A DNA stretch of 8,499 nucleotides, from NCBI GenBank assembly GCA_013812995.1, contig JACCSL010000379.1:1-8499 (forward strand), read 5' to 3'. The position numbers and the translations under genes are program-made. The notes beneath the pieces are model-generated. The model did not search any database. It was not told the origin of the DNA and worked only from the letters and a program-made list of their open reading frames with translations. This document shows, in pieces, positions 6,611-8,499 of the stretch (positions within the stretch are counted from its first letter, which is position 1; each line of letters begins with the position of its first letter). This DNA comes from Ardenticatenales bacterium (GTDB lineage: Bacteria > Chloroflexota > Anaerolineae > Ardenticatenales > Ardenticatenaceae).

Positions 6611-8080
6611 TTACGAATAACCCAAATAGCTGCTGGCGCTCTCATCGCTTCCCACTTTATCTGACGCGTTTTCCGCAGCCGGTTGCTTAATAGGTAGACT
6701 AATGGTGAAGGTTGCGCCCTTGCCCGGCTCGCTGGCAGCCCTGATCTCGCCGTGGTATGACTGGATGAGGCGGTAGCTGATGGACAGACCCAGACCCGTT
6801 CCGTGGGCCTTGCTCGTGAAGAAGGGCTCAAAGAGTTGGGAGAGGGTTTCCTTGCTCATCCCCTCGCCCGTATCGGTGAAATCGATGCGCACGGCAGGCA
6901 CGGTACCCCCTTCGCCAGTCGGCAGTGTATCCGGGGCAGTCCGCACGCGCAAGGCCCCTTCCTTGCCCGTCATCGCATCGATAGCATTCAACACTAGGTT
7001 CAGAAAAACCTGCTTGAGATGGTCGGGGTTGCACTCGATCAGCGGCAACTCGCTGGCCCACTCGCGTAGCACGGTGATGTTGTGATGTTGTAGTTGCTTG
7101 TTGGTTAGCTCCAACACACTATCCAGAATGTGGTGCGGGTGGCTGACCTGGAGCACACGGGGTGCGGGGCGATAGAAATCTCGGATGCGCTGCACGATGG
7201 AGGTGATTCGCTCAATCTCGCTCATCGCCACGGAGAGATAACGGTCCGTCATCTCGGGCTGTGGTTCCTCGGCCTCCATCTCCTCGCGGGCCAGCGTCAG
7301 GCAGCCTTGAACCGCCTGGAGGGGGTTGTTGATCTCGTGTGCGATGGAGGCGACAAGGCGACCCATCGCCGCCAGCTTGCTCGCCTGGATGAGTTGGTCG
7401 CGCGTGGCCTGCTCCTGCTGGAGCGCCCCTTCCAGCGAGCCATAGAGCCGCGCGTTCTGGATGGCGATGGTCGCGTGGGCCGCAAAGGCTTCGAGCCGCT
7501 GTGTGGTCTCCGTATCGAAGAAGTCGCAATGCTCGCTGTTGACATTCAGGAAGCCAATAATCTGCTCGCCCGATTTCAGCGGGACGCCCGCGTAGGAGCG
7601 GACCCACTCGGTGGCTGGCGTTCGGTGCCAGAGTGCATCGCTCATCGTATCGGGGATCAGCACGGGCTGCCCGCTGGTACGCATCTGCTGGAGGGTCGGC
7701 AGGGTGAGCGAGAGGCGCATGTTGTCCAACGTCGCCAGAATCTCGGGCATGGACTCATAGCCACGATGGCGGGCAATCCGCGCCTCCTTGCCCTCCACGA
7801 GCATTAGATTGACGGCCTGACAGGGAACGACGCGCAGGGTCTGCTCCAGAATGCGATCCAGCACCGCGTCGAGGTCCAGGCTGTGGTTCAGGGCTACCGC
7901 TGCGTGGGCTAGAGACTCGGCCAGTTCTCGCTGGCTGCGCTCTGCCTCCACGCTTTCCAGGCGCTCCTCCTTGGCATGGCCAACGAGCAGGCGCTGTTGC
8001 TCCTCGCTCGCGCGGAGTGCTGCTACCTCGCGTTGCAGCGCCTCGTTTTGCCGTTTTAGCTCGTCGTACCGTTTGCCCAT
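6611..8080 (-). CDS. Soluble GAF-domain sensor histidine kinase (NtrB-like core)
   Basis: This 489-residue protein has no membrane segment. An N-terminal coiled coil (about 1-58, rich in Glu, Arg, Gln and Leu) leads to a GAF domain (about 60-212, ending in QNARLYGSLE). The HisKA domain follows, with phospho-acceptor H248 in the H-box AHEINNPLQ. The HATPase_c domain has the N-box NLVLNAIDAM (361-370), G1 box DTGEGM (403-408), F-box LFEPFFTSK (417-424) and G2 box GTGLGLSI (427-434). The last 25 residues are a Ser/Ala/Asp-rich tail. It should autophosphorylate in the cytoplasm in response to a GAF-sensed signal; the ligand is unknown. I chose ATG 8080 because the frame upstream of it is covered by the AOR coding sequence in another phase. 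A longer start at 8425 would add about 115 residues of shadow translation. It overlaps the AOR stop by 25 nt, which suggests translational coupling. REC-REC downstream is the likely phosphate acceptor. Confidence 0.95.
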   Translation of the reverse strand: MGKRYDELKRQNEALQREVAALRASEEQQRLLVGHAKEERLESVEAERSQRELAESLAHAAVALNHSLDLDAVLDRILEQTLRVVPCQAVNLMLVEGKEARIARHRGYESMPEILATLDNMRLSLTLPTLQQMRTSGQPVLIPDTMSDALWHRTPATEWVRSYAGVPLKSGEQIIGFLNVNSEHCDFFDTETTQRLEAFAAHATIAIQNARLYGSLEGALQQEQATRDQLIQASKLAAMGRLVASIAHEINNPLQAVQGCLTLAREEMEAEEPQPEMTDRYLSVAMSEIERITSIVQRIRDFYRPAPRVLQVSHPHHILDSVLELTNKQLQHHNITVLREWASELPLIECNPDHLKQVFLNLVLNAIDAMTGKEGALRVRTAPDTLPTGEGGTVPAVRIDFTDTGEGMSKETLSQLFEPFFTSKAHGTGLGLSISYRLIQSYHGEIRAASEPGKGATFTISLPIKQPAAENASDKVGSDESASSYLGYS

Positions 8081-8499
8081 GCCAACCCCAACCGCTCCAA
8101 CGTCTCCGCGCGCGGCATTCCGGTGGTGATATCCCAGCCCGCCATCTCGTAGTAGATGTCCTTGGCCTCTTCCAATTCCTCTTCCGTCATCTGGAGACCC
8201 TCGCTGGGTCCCTCCGTGAGCATCTTGTGGAGCCGCTTGGGAAGCTTGTCTGCCTCGCGACCAATCCCCTCGCGTGCGTTGAAGGCGCGCAGCAGGTTGA
8301 GGCGACGCTCGCCCACCCTCATCAGCTCCTCCAACGTAGTGTCCCAGCCGGTCACAGCGTTCACGTACTCGGCCAGCCGCTCCGGGCCATACAGCTCCCA
8401 GGTGGGCCCCCAGTCGAACTGACATAGACCAAGGGTGTCCATCAGGCTGAAGAAGTATTGCGTCTTGAGCGCAAACTCGACCTTGGGATGGTTGAGGAC
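8056..8499 (-). CDS. Aldehyde:ferredoxin oxidoreductase (AOR) family protein, C-terminal 147 residues, 5' part outside window
   Basis: The frame is open from the right edge to TAA at 8056-8058 and encodes the last 147 residues. Near its start is DTLGLC (fragment residues 21-26), which matches the DxxGL(C/D) motif of the AOR family. In characterised AORs this cysteine is the fourth ligand of the [4Fe-4S] cluster, next to the tungstopterin site. Further on are GERRLNLLRAFNAREG (about 63-78) and the C-terminal stretch DIYYEMAGWD followed by PxxETLERLGL, both typical of the family end. Such enzymes are usually about 600 residues, so roughly three quarters is missing to the right. They oxidise aldehydes to carboxylates, or run the reverse, with ferredoxin as electron carrier and a W or Mo bis-pterin cofactor in the cytoplasm. 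Substrate and metal cannot be told from this fragment; a BamB-like or other subfamily is possible. An ATG at 8442 lies inside the motif region and is not the true start. Confidence 0.9.
   Translation of the reverse strand, partial: VLNHPKVEFALKTQYFFSLMDTLGLCQFDWGPTWELYGPERLAEYVNAVTGWDTTLEELMRVGERRLNLLRAFNAREGIGREADKLPKRLHKMLTEGPSEGLQMTEEELEEAKDIYYEMAGWDITTGMPRAETLERLGLAWANGTTS

Noticed and set aside
7130..7807. 225-codon plus-strand open frame
   Set aside because: Antisense to the GAF-HisKA part of the soluble kinase; no domain recognisable.
8081..8425. N-terminal extension of the soluble kinase from an ATG at 8425
   Set aside because: The extra 115 residues are Gly/Arg-rich nonsense overlapping the AOR coding sequence, which has clear family motifs in its own frame. 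ATG 8080 begins the natural coiled coil.
8056..8442. A complete 128-residue protein starting at ATG 8442
   Set aside because: The frame continues to the right edge without a stop, and the ATG falls directly before the DTLGLC motif of AOR. It is an internal methionine of a longer gene.

Overview
All four protein genes lie on the minus strand. Read in transcription order, from high to low coordinates, they are: the C-terminal end of a tungsten/molybdenum aldehyde:ferredoxin oxidoreductase (AOR) family enzyme that runs off the right edge; a soluble GAF-HisKA-HATPase_c histidine kinase whose start overlaps the AOR stop by 25 nt; a stand-alone tandem-receiver (REC-REC) response regulator; and a very large membrane sensor that is open from residue 1 to the left edge (1754 codons without a stop).

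The layout is as follows. Positions 8056-8499 hold the AOR C-terminus. Positions 6611-8080 hold the cytoplasmic kinase. Positions 6287-6610 are a 324-nt gap with GC-rich nested inverted repeats, a 15-nt direct repeat on either side of them, and a probable promoter for the response regulator. Positions 5477-6286 hold the REC-REC protein. Positions 5263-5476 hold a strong bidirectional hairpin terminator and then a TATAAT-type promoter with a small palindrome in its spacer. Positions 1-5262 hold the giant sensor: two membrane segments, HAMP, three GAF, five PAS and two GAF domains. Its expected kinase core, if it has one, lies to the left of this window.

The organism is probably a bacterium of the Chloroflexota (Anaerolineae or a relative). 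This is inferred from the style of the GAF domains, the very long GAF/PAS chains, the AOR-family enzyme and the GC-rich intergenic repeat. No ribosomal or other decisive marker is present, so confidence is moderate (about 0.5).

Together the genes look like a multi-component phosphorelay module beside a redox enzyme. The kinase is probably co-translated with AOR. The double receiver has no output domain and may act as a phosphate relay or sink between the soluble kinase and the giant sensor. The wiring is inferred from adjacency and domain content only. The long plus-strand reading frames in this window are antisense shadows of these genes.
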